DNA from: J095 sp964517605
Lineage (GTDB): Bacteria > Chloroflexota > Anaerolineae > 4572-78 > J111
Direction of reading: 5' to 3'
Length of the DNA stretch: 64,000 nucleotides
Assembly: GCA_964517605.1 (NCBI GenBank)
Contig: CAZFCE010000002.1
Coordinates: 1-64,000 of the forward strand
Positions 9,760 through 18,195 of this stretch are shown here, one piece after another. The notes under the pieces are model-generated. The model was given only the letters and a program-made list of their open reading frames with translations, did no database searches and was not told where the DNA came from. Position 1 is the stretch's first letter, and each line of letters starts with the position of its first letter. A program made the position numbers and the translations under genes.

Positions 9760-9788
9760 TATCCATTTTTGGCGCAAAAAGGCACTTT

Positions 9789-11495
9789 ATGAATAGCCAA
9801 ACTCCCCTGTTCAAACCCAAAAACCACACCCTGCTGGTTGTAGACGACAATCCGGCCAATTTGAGCGTGCTGGCCGAATATCTGGAAGCTATCGGTTTTG
9901 AAGTGCTCACGGCCCGCACCGGCGAAATGGCCTTGGAACGCGCCCGCCTGGCCCGGCCCGACCTGATTTTGCTGGATGTGCTGTTACCCGGCATCAACGG
10001 CTTTGAAACCTGCCGCGCCCTCAAGGCCGATGCCGATACTGCCGCCATCCCCGTAATTTTTATGACCGTTCTCACCGAAACCGAACACAAACTCCGCGCG
10101 TTTGAAGCCGGCGCGGTGGATTACATTACCAAACCCTTTCAAAAGGAAGAGGTGCTGGCCCGCGTGACCACGCAACTCCACCTGCGTAACCTTACCGAGC
10201 GGCTGGAGCAAACGGTTGCCGAGCGCACCCGCAACCTGGAAATGGCCAACCGCCAGCTTCAGCAGGAAATCGCCGAGCGCCGGCGCACCGAAATTGCGCT
10301 GCAAGCCAGCAACCGCCAGTTGGCCGAAGCCCTCAACCAGCTTCAGCAAACCCAGCGGCAACTGGTGCAGCAGGAGCGGCTGGCTGCCGTGGGCCAACTG
10401 GCCGGGGGCATTGCCCACGACTTTAATAATATTCTGGTGCCGATTATCGGTTACGCCGAACTGGGGCTAATGGAGCTTTCGCCGGATGACCCGCTGTACC
10501 CGGATTTACAGCGCATTAACGAGGCGGCTCTCCGGGCGGCGTCGCTCATCCGGCAAATACTGGCCTTTAGCCGCAAGCAAGTGCTAGAAATGAGGCCGCT
10601 CGACCTGAACGAGGTGGTGGTTGAGTTTAAAAAGATGCTGCAACGAATCATCGGCGAGGACATCAACCTGAAAACCATTCTGGCTCCGGCGCTGCCGCCG
10701 GTTCAGGCCGACCCCGCCCAGATTGAGCAAATCCTGATGAACCTGGCCGTTAACGCCCGCGATGCCATGCCGCAGGGCGGCAAGCTGACCATTGAAACCG
10801 GCAGCGTTATTTTGGATGAGGAATACGCGCACAAGCACATCGGCGCGCTGGCTGGGCCGCATGTACTGCTGGCGGTGAGCGATACCGGCGTTGGCATGGA
10901 TGCCGCCATCAGAGAGCGTATTTTTGAGCCGTTTTTTACCACCAAGCCGCCGGGCAAAGGCACCGGGCTGGGGTTGGCCACCGTGTTTGGCATTGTCAAG
11001 CAGCACGGCGGCAACATTTGGGTGTACAGCGAGCCAGGGCAAGGCACCACGTTTAAGGTTTATTTGCCCCAACTTCAGGACGTCATTCAACCCGGCGTTA
11101 CCGCCGCCAAATTGCCGGTTTCAACTTATGGCAGCGAAACCGTGCTGATGGTTGAGGACGAAGCGCTGGTGCGCGCTCTGGCCGTCCGCACCCTGGCCGC
11201 CCACGGCTACCGGGTGCTCGAAGCGACCGGCCCGGCGGAAGGCCTGCAAATTGCCGCCGAACACTCCGGCACCATTCACCTGCTGCTCACCGATGTGGTG
11301 ATGCCGCAACTGAATGGCCGGCAGTTGTACGAAAAAGTGGCGGCGCTCCACCCCGAAACCAAGGTGTTGTTTATGTCGGGCTACACCGATAATGTGATTA
11401 TCCACCACGGCATGCTGGATGAAGGCACCAATTTTTTGCAAAAGCCGTTCACCGTGCAGGGCTTCATCCAGAAAATCAGAGAAGTTTTAGGCTAA
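9789..11495 (+). CDS. Hybrid sensor histidine kinase (REC-coiled coil-HisKA-HATPase-REC)
   Basis: A 568-residue soluble kinase 29 bp after the propeller kinase and probably in its operon. The N-terminal receiver (about 13-130) has D19/D20, phospho-acceptor D63 (LILLDVLLPG), T93 and K115. A long Gln/Arg/Glu-rich coiled coil (about 135-198) leads to the phospho-acceptor H210 (LAGGIAHDFNNIL, the NtrB-like HisKA type), then HATPase (DTGVGMDA, GKGTGLGLA) and a second receiver with D502 (LLTDVVMPQLNG). No membrane segment or DNA-binding domain is present. The N-terminal receiver makes it a likely phosphorelay partner of the upstream kinase. The final output regulator is not in the window. Confidence 0.95.
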   Translation: MNSQTPLFKPKNHTLLVVDDNPANLSVLAEYLEAIGFEVLTARTGEMALERARLARPDLILLDVLLPGINGFETCRALKADADTAAIPVIFMTVLTETEHKLRAFEAGAVDYITKPFQKEEVLARVTTQLHLRNLTERLEQTVAERTRNLEMANRQLQQEIAERRRTEIALQASNRQLAEALNQLQQTQRQLVQQERLAAVGQLAGGIAHDFNNILVPIIGYAELGLMELSPDDPLYPDLQRINEAALRAASLIRQILAFSRKQVLEMRPLDLNEVVVEFKKMLQRIIGEDINLKTILAPALPPVQADPAQIEQILMNLAVNARDAMPQGGKLTIETGSVILDEEYAHKHIGALAGPHVLLAVSDTGVGMDAAIRERIFEPFFTTKPPGKGTGLGLATVFGIVKQHGGNIWVYSEPGQGTTFKVYLPQLQDVIQPGVTAAKLPVSTYGSETVLMVEDEALVRALAVRTLAAHGYRVLEATGPAEGLQIAAEHSGTIHLLLTDVVMPQLNGRQLYEKVAALHPETKVLFMSGYTDNVIIHHGMLDEGTNFLQKPFTVQGFIQKIREVLG

Positions 11496-11510
11496 AAAAT
11501 CCACAGCCGT

Positions 11511-12581
11511 TCAATTCGGTTCTACGTAAATGGGGTTGGTGTACACCCAGCCGCGCGTAGCGCCCCAAAACCAGCGGTAAAGTTCAACCCGATATACCCC
11601 CGGTTGGCTGATTTGCGCTTCCAGCGTTGTGCCGCGTTTCTGCGCCAGCAGTTGGCCATCTTTAATAAGTTTGATTTTGGCCCGCCGCGGGCTGACCACG
11701 CGCAACGTGGCGCTGCCGCGCAAGGTAAGGCTATCGCCCATGATTGCCTCTTGCCCGCCGCTGCGCCCGGTGAATGACAACCCTTTGGGCGCGGCCACCA
11801 GATCGTTGCTTACGTAACAATGGCCGGCTTTGAGCGCCTCAAAAATTTGCTGCCGGGCCGCCGCCGTTTCTCCAGCTAACGGTTCGGAGAGCAGTAGATG
11901 GGTGTTAATGGCCCGGAAGATATATTCATACGGATAAATTACGGCCCGGAGCGGCCCCAACGAAACCGGCCAGGCGTGGGCATCGCTGTTGCCAATGGCC
12001 ACCACTTTAGCGCCGCCGGCCAGCAGTTCATCCCATTTGGCCAGCATTTCCGGGAATGGCCGGTTAAACACCCAGTTGGGCCAGTAAGCGCCCAAAATGC
12101 CCCGTGGAATTGTGCGCATGCGCCATTTGGCATCGCTCATGGCGTTCCACAGCTCAACCCCGGTAAAGCCCGAAACATCCCAGCTAAGCCACGGGTACGT
12201 TTGCCCGGCATCGCCGTAGCCGGCCCGCTCAAACGGATGGGCCAAAAATGTCAGTCCACCGTGCCGGGCCACGGTATCAATTAATTTTTGCGGCTCAACC
12301 GCCACATCGTTGAGGTTGCCGCTTACAAAATGGCACAACAGGTGGTTGCATTCCGGCTCAAGGTTTGGGTCGTTGATTTCTTGCCCCATCAGCCGCAGCA
12401 ATTTATGGCCGTTCTCCGGGTGTTGATACCAGCCCTCAACGCCATCAACCCAAACGTTGTGATCGGTAAAAATGATAAAGTCCAGCCCGGCACGCGCCGC
12501 CGCCGCCGTTACCTCGTGGTGCGTGCCCCGGCCATCCGAAGCGGTGGTGTGCAGATGCAGGTTGCCCGCAATATCAATCAT
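11511..12581 (-). CDS. PHP-domain metal-dependent hydrolase (CehA/McbA type)
   Basis: A 356-residue protein with an N-terminal PHP fold. The metal-binding motifs are GNLHLHTTASDGRG (H9, H11, D16 region), FTDHNVWVDG, a middle HLL-CHF segment and a later GNSDAHAW motif; these bind two or three metals for phosphoester hydrolysis. The last ~70 residues form a beta-sandwich-like tail (SLTLRGSATLRVVSPRRAKIKLI...) seen in CehA/McbA-type members. There is no signal peptide, so it is probably cytosolic. The substrate is unknown. It converges with the plus-strand kinase gene, 15 bp apart, and is preceded by the terminator of the aminotransferase gene, so it has its own promoter. Confidence 0.88.
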   Translation of the reverse strand: MIDIAGNLHLHTTASDGRGTHHEVTAAAARAGLDFIIFTDHNVWVDGVEGWYQHPENGHKLLRLMGQEINDPNLEPECNHLLCHFVSGNLNDVAVEPQKLIDTVARHGGLTFLAHPFERAGYGDAGQTYPWLSWDVSGFTGVELWNAMSDAKWRMRTIPRGILGAYWPNWVFNRPFPEMLAKWDELLAGGAKVVAIGNSDAHAWPVSLGPLRAVIYPYEYIFRAINTHLLLSEPLAGETAAARQQIFEALKAGHCYVSNDLVAAPKGLSFTGRSGGQEAIMGDSLTLRGSATLRVVSPRRAKIKLIKDGQLLAQKRGTTLEAQISQPGVYRVELYRWFWGATRGWVYTNPIYVEPN

Positions 12582-12603
12582 ACTTGTCTTGAACCCCCAA
12601 TTT

Positions 12604-12642
12604 AAAAAGTCCCCGGCACTTTTTAAGTGCCGGGGACTTTTT
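12604..12642 (-). terminator. Strong bidirectional hairpin terminator
   Basis: A near-perfect 18-bp inverted repeat (AAAAAGTCCCCGGCACTT with its complement, centred near 12623) lies 20 bp beyond the aminotransferase stop. Its A/T-flanked arms make it effective in both directions. Confidence 0.9.
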
Positions 12643-12662
12643 ATTCTAAATCAACATGGTTT

Positions 12663-14009
12663 TTAAGCAAAGTCTTTGGCTACGGCTGCAATGGATTTAT
12701 CAATAATTTCAATGCCTTCCTGGGCCAGTTCCAGCGGCAGCATGAGCGGCGGCATAAAGCGAATGGTGCTTTCGCCGCAGGGCAGCAGCAACAGCCCGTT
12801 GTAAAAGGCTTCGTGGATGAGTTTGCCCACAAATTGTTTGGCCGGTTCTTTGCTGCGGCGATCCTGCACAAATTCCATGCCAATCATCATCCCTTTGCCG
12901 CGCACCTGGCCAATCATGGGGTATTTGTCGGCCAGTTCACTCATTTTGGCCAGCAGGTAGTTGCCCACGGTGGTGGCATTGGCCATGTATTCGTTTTGCA
13001 CCAGTTCCAGGGTGGCGATGGCCGCCGCGCAGCACAGCGGGTTGCCGCCGTAGGTGTTGCCGTGCGCGCCGGGCTTCCAGTTTTCTATGATGGACTTGCG
13101 GGCAATCACCGCGCCAATGGGCATGCCGGAGCCAAGCCCCTTGGCCGAGGTTAAAATATCGGGCTGCACGCCCCAGTGTTCCACGGCCCACATTTTGCCG
13201 GTACGGCCTACCCCGCTCTGCACTTCATCGGCAATCAACATAATGCCGTGGCGATCACACAGGGCGCGCAGGCCGGGCAAAAAGCTGTCGGGCGGCACCA
13301 GGTAGCCGCCTTCGCCCTGAATGGGTTCCAGCAAAATGCCGGCTACTTCTTTGGCCGGGACAATGCTCTTGAACAGCACGTTTTCAATATAATTGAGTAC
13401 CGCTTCGCCCTGGTCGTCGCCGGCCAGAATGGGGCGGTAGTTGTTGGGGTACGGCACGTGGGTAACGCCGGCCATTGTGGGGAAGAAGCCAAGCTGCTGG
13501 GTGTACTTGCTTGAGGTGAACGACAACGACCCCATGGTGCGCCCGTGGAAACCGCCCAAAAAGCCAATAAATCGCTGGCGTCCGGTAATGTAACGGGCCA
13601 GTTTAAGCGCCCCTTCTACCGCTTCGGTGCCGGAGTTGGCAAAAAACGTCATGACCGGCTCTTTCATGGGGGCCACTTCGTTGATTTTTTCGCCCAAACG
13701 CACCTGGTATTCGTGGTAATAATCCGAGGAGATGTGCAAAAATTTATCGGTCACGCTTCTGATGCTGTCTACCACCACCGGATGGCTGTGGCCGGTGGCA
13801 GTTACGGCAATGCCGGCGGCAAAATCAATAAAACGATTACCGTCTACGTCCCAAACTTCTGCGCCCCGGCCATAATCCATTACAAAGGGATAATCGCGCG
13901 GGTACGAAGGCGATACCACCTGGGCATCGCGGGCCAGTAACGCCTGGGCCTTGGGGCCGGGCAAATCGGTGATAATCCGTTGTTCGGTTGAGGTTAATGC
14001 TGAGTCCAT
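12663..14009 (-). CDS. Class III PLP-dependent aminotransferase (4-aminobutyrate/acetylornithine type)
   Basis: The start chosen is ATG 14009, with AGGAG 6 bp upstream, giving 448 residues. It is a fold-type I, class III (omega) aminotransferase. PLP features include the phosphate-binding NSGTEAVEGALKLAR segment, the ring-stacking GFHGRTMGS, D261-E262 (IADEVQSG) and Schiff-base K290 (LTSAKGLGSGMPIGA). It transfers omega-amino groups from a donor such as 4-aminobutyrate, ornithine or a related amino acid to 2-oxoglutarate or pyruvate. The extended N-terminus and overall length fit the GABA-aminotransferase branch better than ArgD, but the substrate cannot be settled. It is monocistronic with its own terminator. 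Confidence 0.92.
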   Translation of the reverse strand: MDSALTSTEQRIITDLPGPKAQALLARDAQVVSPSYPRDYPFVMDYGRGAEVWDVDGNRFIDFAAGIAVTATGHSHPVVVDSIRSVTDKFLHISSDYYHEYQVRLGEKINEVAPMKEPVMTFFANSGTEAVEGALKLARYITGRQRFIGFLGGFHGRTMGSLSFTSSKYTQQLGFFPTMAGVTHVPYPNNYRPILAGDDQGEAVLNYIENVLFKSIVPAKEVAGILLEPIQGEGGYLVPPDSFLPGLRALCDRHGIMLIADEVQSGVGRTGKMWAVEHWGVQPDILTSAKGLGSGMPIGAVIARKSIIENWKPGAHGNTYGGNPLCCAAAIATLELVQNEYMANATTVGNYLLAKMSELADKYPMIGQVRGKGMMIGMEFVQDRRSKEPAKQFVGKLIHEAFYNGLLLLPCGESTIRFMPPLMLPLELAQEGIEIIDKSIAAVAKDFA

Positions 14010-14127
14010 GATTTTCTCCTGAAAATTTACAAATGCCAGTATAACCATCAACCCAATGGCTAACATGGCGCTTATTAAAAACTTGGTTGGGAAAAACAGA
14101 GATTAAATAAGGGCGGTGGCACAAAAA

Positions 14128-14160
14128 ATTCGCGTCTTACTTAAAAAAAGAGACGCGAAT
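14128..14160 (-). terminator. Intrinsic terminator of the amidase operon
   Basis: A 10-bp perfect stem (ATTCGCGTCT at 14128-14137 with AGACGCGAAT at 14151-14160) is followed, in minus-strand reading, by a run of T. It lies about 120 bp past the amidase stop. The rest of 14010-14280 shows no other feature. Confidence 0.8.
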
Positions 14161-14280
14161 AGTTTGGTACCGGATGAGCGGTAAAAAAGGGGCTAAGTCC
14201 AGCAGCCCAGAGCCAGCGGCTGTACCAGCAAATTTTGAAATTTGTGGAGCAAATTAACGTAACACATTGAATAACGTTGG

Positions 14281-15225
14281 TTAGTGACGGCCCAATACAG
14301 CCGCTACATCGCTGCGTAATTGATCCAGGCTGTACCCCCGCGGGTCCGATTTGCGGCCCGGCGGAATGGCAATATCCAGGTGGCCCATAATATCATCGGT
14401 GCTGATGTTGTATTTGTCTGCCAAATACGCGCACAAGGCCACATTAGCGCGGTGCTGCTCAACCGGGTAGGGGTCTGAGCCGTCGTTCAGGTTGACTAAT
14501 TCTATGCCAATTGCGTAATCATTGCAAGACTGACGGCCTTTCCACACGCTCCGGCCTGCGTGCCAGGCCCGGTGAATATCCTGCACGTGCTGCGCAATTT
14601 CGCCGTCTTTGCCAATGGTGTAATGCGAGCTAACCTGCGAGGTGGGGTTGTTAAACCACTCCACCACCCGTTCCAGTGAACTGTTGGCCGTGGAATGAAT
14701 CACAATGGCGGTGATGTCGTCGGGGCGGCGGCGGTTGTTAAAATTGGGCGATCCCACCCACCGGATTGACGGCTTGGCGGGCGGGCCGCTAACCGGCGCG
14801 GGCGCTGGGGCTGCCGGAGTTGCGGCGGGCGTTGACACCATCGGTGTGGACGTGATTGGCGGGGACGTGACCGGCGGCAGCGGGGCCGGGGCTACCGGCA
14901 GCACTGAGTCGGGCTGGCTGCCCGCCACTGGCGGAATAATCAGCACCAGCCCCACCCAAATCCGGCTGGGATTGGTGATGTTGTTGGCACGCTGAATCAC
15001 CGGGTATTTGCGGGCGTCGCCGTAAAAGCGGGCGGCAATGCGCCCCAGCGTATCGCCGCGCTGCACGGTGTAGGCGGTAGGTGTGCCGGAAGTCGCGCCA
15101 TCGGCGTATTGGGTAACAAATTGCGCCACCACTTGGCCAATGCTAACACCTTCGCCGGCGGCCCGGCTTACGGCTGTTTGAAACGTGGTGTCATCAATGT
15201 CAACTTGAAGGTTGTACGATGCCAT
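14281..15225 (-). CDS. LysM domain N-acetylmuramoyl-L-alanine amidase (Amidase_2)
   Basis: A 314-residue peptidoglycan amidase. After a ~50-residue N-terminal segment comes a LysM domain (about 57-103: YTVQRGDTLGRIAARFYGD...), then a Pro/Ala/Thr-rich linker (about 104-155), then an Amidase_2 domain (about 160-312). Zinc ligands are the His in AIVIHSTA and in IMGHLDIA, and the acidic/basic GRKSDPRG motif supplies the third. No classical signal peptide is visible, so export may be non-classical or the protein may act during lysis. It cleaves the bond between muramic acid and L-alanine. It begins 9 bp after the stop of the zinc-ribbon gene; the two form an operon. Confidence 0.92.
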   Translation of the reverse strand: MASYNLQVDIDDTTFQTAVSRAAGEGVSIGQVVAQFVTQYADGATSGTPTAYTVQRGDTLGRIAARFYGDARKYPVIQRANNITNPSRIWVGLVLIIPPVAGSQPDSVLPVAPAPLPPVTSPPITSTPMVSTPAATPAAPAPAPVSGPPAKPSIRWVGSPNFNNRRRPDDITAIVIHSTANSSLERVVEWFNNPTSQVSSHYTIGKDGEIAQHVQDIHRAWHAGRSVWKGRQSCNDYAIGIELVNLNDGSDPYPVEQHRANVALCAYLADKYNISTDDIMGHLDIAIPPGRKSDPRGYSLDQLRSDVAAVLGRH

Positions 15226-15234
15226 ATGTTCTCC

Positions 15235-15936
15235 TTATGGTACATACAGAATGCGGCCACATACGCTGCAATACATAAGGTCTATTCCGGTTCGGGCTTG
15301 CCGCACCTTGTTGCTGGACGGGGTCATGCCGCAGCCCTGGCATACCTCGTTTTTAACCGCCGCCACCGCCCGACCGCCCTTTTTGGCCCGCAGTTTGTCG
15401 TAAATTTCCAGGTCTGCCAGGTCTACTTTGATGGCTAAATCGGGCCGGCGTTTTTTAAGGTTAGCGAGTTGCGTGGTCAACTCCTGCTGCTTCTGGGTGA
15501 GTTGCTCCTGTTTGGCCCGCCAGCCGGTTTCTGTGGTAGATAACTGCGCCTGAGCGGTGGTAAAGGCGGCCTGGGCTTCTTCTGCCGCCACCATCGCTTC
15601 CAGCAGGCGCTCTTCTTGCTCGCTGTGCCATCGTTTTAAGGCCGCCACCTCTTCTTGCAGATTGGCGGCTTCTTTGGCATTTAAAACGCGGCCACTGTAC
15701 AAAAGTTTTTCCTGGTTGGCTATTTTGGCCGCCAGACCTTTTACCTCTAAATCCAAATCTTGCATTTTGGCTTGCGCCTGGCGATGTTGCTTTTGGGTGG
15801 CGTCGTGATTGGTTTTGGCCTGTTTTAACGCCTCACTTTCACCCAATTGAGCCGCAACTTCGGCCAGTTGGTGTTTTACATGGTCTATTTCGCTATCCAA
15901 AAGCTGCAATTGGTATAGTTGAACTATCCGGGTCAC
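15235..15936 (-). CDS. Coiled-coil protein with C4 zinc ribbon (DUF164 / zf-RING_7 family)
   Basis: A 233-residue protein with a long antiparallel coiled coil (about 5-165, very rich in Gln, Glu, Ala and Lys) and a C-terminal zinc ribbon with two CxxC pairs (CQGCGM and CSVCGR). This is the architecture of the HP0958/FlgZ-like family, whose members bind nucleic acid or RpoN-related partners in some bacteria. The role here is unassigned. It is the first gene of a two-gene operon with the peptidoglycan amidase. The pairing is common in Chloroflexota as far as I recall, but this was not checked. Confidence 0.88.
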   Translation of the reverse strand: MTRIVQLYQLQLLDSEIDHVKHQLAEVAAQLGESEALKQAKTNHDATQKQHRQAQAKMQDLDLEVKGLAAKIANQEKLLYSGRVLNAKEAANLQEEVAALKRWHSEQEERLLEAMVAAEEAQAAFTTAQAQLSTTETGWRAKQEQLTQKQQELTTQLANLKKRRPDLAIKVDLADLEIYDKLRAKKGGRAVAAVKNEVCQGCGMTPSSNKVRQARTGIDLMYCSVCGRILYVP

Positions 15937-16191
15937 GGATTGGACCTCTGTCTGGGGTAATTTTTTAGAGAAGAATTGAGGTTATTATAACACCGTTGTT
16001 GGATTTGTACCAGCAAGCGGACCGGCTCTGTTAACATATTATGGTGAGTTGCCAGCGGTTTTACCCCGAATGGCCGAATGGCGCGAAGATTGTATAAAAT
16101 TCGTAGTATTCGCTTATCGTTAGTACAAGTGACCGGCACTTTGGTTTTTCCGGCTAATGAATTTTGACAGCCAAAACCGGTAATGGTAGTC

Positions 16192-16321
16192 GGCGACCCT
16201 CGTGGTCGCCCAACGTGGCCGGCCTTACGCCGGCCACGGCACGCTGTTGTTGGGAGGCACTACGCACTATGCAGCTCGTGGTCGCCCAACGTGGCGGGCG
16301 CAAGGCCCGCCCCTACAATTT
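16192..16321. repeat. Hairpin-rich dispersed repeat between two minus-strand genes
   Basis: The 413-bp gap 15937-16349 contains no gene. Three perfect hairpins with 5-nt loops occur in tandem: GGCGACC/GGTCGCC (16192-16210), GTGGCCGGC/GCCGGCCAC (16215-16237) and GGCGGGC/GCCCGCC (16293-16311). The 21-mer at 16199-16219 is repeated exactly at 16275-16295. The unit ends in GCCCCTACAATTTT, also found at 33531 and in part at 1138. On the minus strand it begins with the GTAGGGGCG phrase often seen in environmental genomes. It resembles REP/BIME-type intergenic repeats. Confidence 0.75.
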
Positions 16322-16349
16322 TCATTCATCGGCGCGCCGCCGCCGGCGG

Positions 16350-17282
16350 TTAACCGTGGCCCGTGCGGGCCTTGATAAAGGCGCAAATCTCGGCCAGCGC
16401 CTGCGTTGCCTCTGGAAAAAACGGCGCGCAGGCCGGGTAACAGTGGAACAAGCCCGCGCCCACCCGCAGGGTAACATCCACCCCGGCGTGGCGGGCCTTT
16501 TCGGCCAGGCGAGTGGAGTCATCTCGCATCAGTTCATCGCCGCCCACGTAAATGAGCAGCGGCGGCAGCCCCGCCAAATCGCCGTACAGCGGCGATATCC
16601 ACGGCAACGCGGGGTCGTTATCTCCGGCGTAATATTGGCTAAACACAATCTGGGCGTCGCGCCAAGTTAAGGTATCTACCCTGGCGTTGGTTTCAAAGGA
16701 TGCGCCGGTGTTCTTCAAATCCGTCCACGGCGATAGCGCCACCGCGCCGGCGGGTAGGGGCAGCCCCTTATCCTTAAGCGCCAGCAGCGTGGCCAAACAC
16801 AGGTTGCCGCCGCCAGAATCGCCCATCAACACAATGTTGGCCGGCTTGATGCCCTCCGCCAGCAAATAGTCATACGCCGCCAGCGAGTCGTTCAGCCCGG
16901 CGGGAAAGGGGTGTTCGGGGGCCAGGCTGTAATCAAACACCAGCGCCCCCACTCCGCTCCCCTTTACAAACTTGGCCACAATTCCCCGGTGCGATTTGGC
17001 CGAGCCGATGACCAGCCCGCCGCCGTGAAAATAAAGGATGGCCTGGCGGGGTGCGGCCTGGGCCGGCAGCAGCCACTCCGCCGCAAGGCCGTCAATATCA
17101 ACCGGCAAAACCTTAAACCCGGCCGGCAACTTGCCAAAAAAACTGGCTCCCTTTTCAACTTCTTCGCGCAGTTGCAACACCGAAGTGTTCCAATCCACAT
17201 TGATTCTTCGTTCTTTTTGAAAGCTCAACAAATGGCGGTGTTTCAACGCAAATACAAACAAACGGCTTCTTAAACTTGGCAT
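16350..17282 (-). CDS. Alpha/beta hydrolase, hormone-sensitive-lipase (HSL, family IV) type esterase
   Basis: A 310-residue esterase/lipase. The oxyanion motif HGGG is at 86-89, the nucleophile S156 in GDSGGG, the acid D249 (VGGDELMRDD) and H280 (GLFHCYP) complete the triad. Such enzymes hydrolyse short to medium acyl esters; the substrate is unknown. The N-terminus (first ~25 residues) is basic and hydrophobic and could form the cap domain rather than a signal. The gene follows the TetR gene by 32 bp and is probably controlled by it, perhaps in response to a lipophilic compound. Confidence 0.92.
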   Translation of the reverse strand: MPSLRSRLFVFALKHRHLLSFQKERRINVDWNTSVLQLREEVEKGASFFGKLPAGFKVLPVDIDGLAAEWLLPAQAAPRQAILYFHGGGLVIGSAKSHRGIVAKFVKGSGVGALVFDYSLAPEHPFPAGLNDSLAAYDYLLAEGIKPANIVLMGDSGGGNLCLATLLALKDKGLPLPAGAVALSPWTDLKNTGASFETNARVDTLTWRDAQIVFSQYYAGDNDPALPWISPLYGDLAGLPPLLIYVGGDELMRDDSTRLAEKARHAGVDVTLRVGAGLFHCYPACAPFFPEATQALAEICAFIKARTGHG

Positions 17283-17314
17283 TTTGGTATCCCTGGGCCG
17301 GGTGGTGTTCCCGG

Positions 17315-17920
17315 CTAAATAAACATACCCATCAATATATCGGGGTCAGGTGATTTGAAATTTTCGCCGTAGGCGGCCTTGTGAATGGACAACCCTTTAA
17401 TGGATGTCCAAAAAACAAGCGCCAATTCCTTGGCCTCATAATTTTTAATCGAGCCATCCTGCTGGCCTTCGGTGATGATGCGGGCCATCACCTCATACGG
17501 CACCTGGTGCTGGTTCTGGATAATCAGCCGGGCGGCGGCGGGGATGGCGTCGGAGGCGGCGGCCATGGCAATCAACAAATGGTAGTGGCCCGCGTCCTCG
17601 TTATTGTCCAGCCCTTGCAGCAGCGTGGCAATGGCCAACCGTATTTTTTCGCGCGGAGTTAACGGCAGCTTCTCCAACTCAAGCGCGGCGGCGTTCATCC
17701 GCTCAAAGGCGTTTTGGATAAGCTCGACAAAAATATCCTCTTTGGAGCGGTAGTAGTGGTACAAAAGCCCCTGCGACATCTCCGCCGCTACCGCGATATC
17801 CGCAATTTTGGTGGCGGCCAGCCCTTTGGTGGCAAACAGCCGTAAGGCTTTGGCTAATATCCGCTCACGTCGTTCGTCTTTTGTTTTCTGGTTAAGTTCC
17901 TTGTTTCGGCTCAATCTCAA
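17315..17920 (-). CDS. TetR/AcrR family transcriptional regulator
   Basis: A 201-residue repressor-type regulator. The N-terminal helix-turn-helix covers about residues 14-62 (RERILAKALRLFATKG, ATKIADIAVAAEMSQGLLYHYYRSKEDIF), and the rest is an all-helical ligand-binding and dimerisation domain. The first possible start is TTG 17920; a TTG two codons later (17914) has better spacing from AAAGGA and may be the true start. It lies 32 bp upstream of the HSL-type esterase in the same direction, so the pair is probably an autoregulated operon. An inverted repeat immediately upstream is a likely operator. Confidence 0.92.
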   Translation of the reverse strand: MRLSRNKELNQKTKDERRERILAKALRLFATKGLAATKIADIAVAAEMSQGLLYHYYRSKEDIFVELIQNAFERMNAAALELEKLPLTPREKIRLAIATLLQGLDNNEDAGHYHLLIAMAAASDAIPAAARLIIQNQHQVPYEVMARIITEGQQDGSIKNYEAKELALVFWTSIKGLSIHKAAYGENFKSPDPDILMGMFI

Positions 17921-17925
17921 AATCC

Positions 17926-17959
17926 TTTATCATTGATTGAAAATTTATTCAGTGATAAA
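17926..17959. promoter_or_regulatory. Putative TetR-type operator
   Basis: The arms TTTATCATTGA (17926-17936) and TCAGTGATAAA (17949-17959) form an inverted repeat with one mismatch in 11 and a 12-bp spacer, directly upstream of the TetR start. The size and place fit an autorepressor operator. Confidence 0.55.
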
Positions 17960-18080
17960 TATAACGCCATCCGCCGGTTTTGTCAAGCCGGTAAAGTATC
18001 ATATTTTTGGTGGCTAACTGGCTATGTTAGAACTGCGCCATCAGACAACGCTTGGCTAAGACTTATCCTCTTTTACCCCA

Positions 18081-18109
18081 TTAGCCATCTGGTAAAAATA
18101 TGATAAAAT
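18081..18109 (+). promoter_or_regulatory. Probable promoter of the GTPase-GAP1 operon
   Basis: A -35 TTAGCC (18081-18086), a 17-bp spacer and a -10 TAAAAT (18104-18109) would start transcription near 18116, about 32 nt before the leader peptide. The -35 matches the consensus only in part. Confidence 0.4.
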
Positions 18110-18147
18110 CAAATTCGTCTTGCTACAAAAATCACAAGGAGAACGCC

Positions 18148-18195
18148 GTGGCGTTACGCCTCAACCCTGTAAAAACGGCGCGGAAGAACGATTAA
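18148..18195 (+). CDS. Candidate 15-residue leader peptide coupled to the GTPase gene
   Basis: GTG 18148 follows a perfect AAGGAG (18136-18141) at 6-nt spacing and opens a 15-codon frame (VALRLNPVKTARKND) whose TAA stop overlaps the GTPase ATG as TAATG. The GTPase itself has only a weak ribosome-binding site (GGAAGA), so its translation may depend on ribosomes finishing this frame. The peptide is basic and resembles nothing I know. It could be a control element rather than a functional product, or a chance frame. Confidence 0.45.
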   Translation: MALRLNPVKTARKND

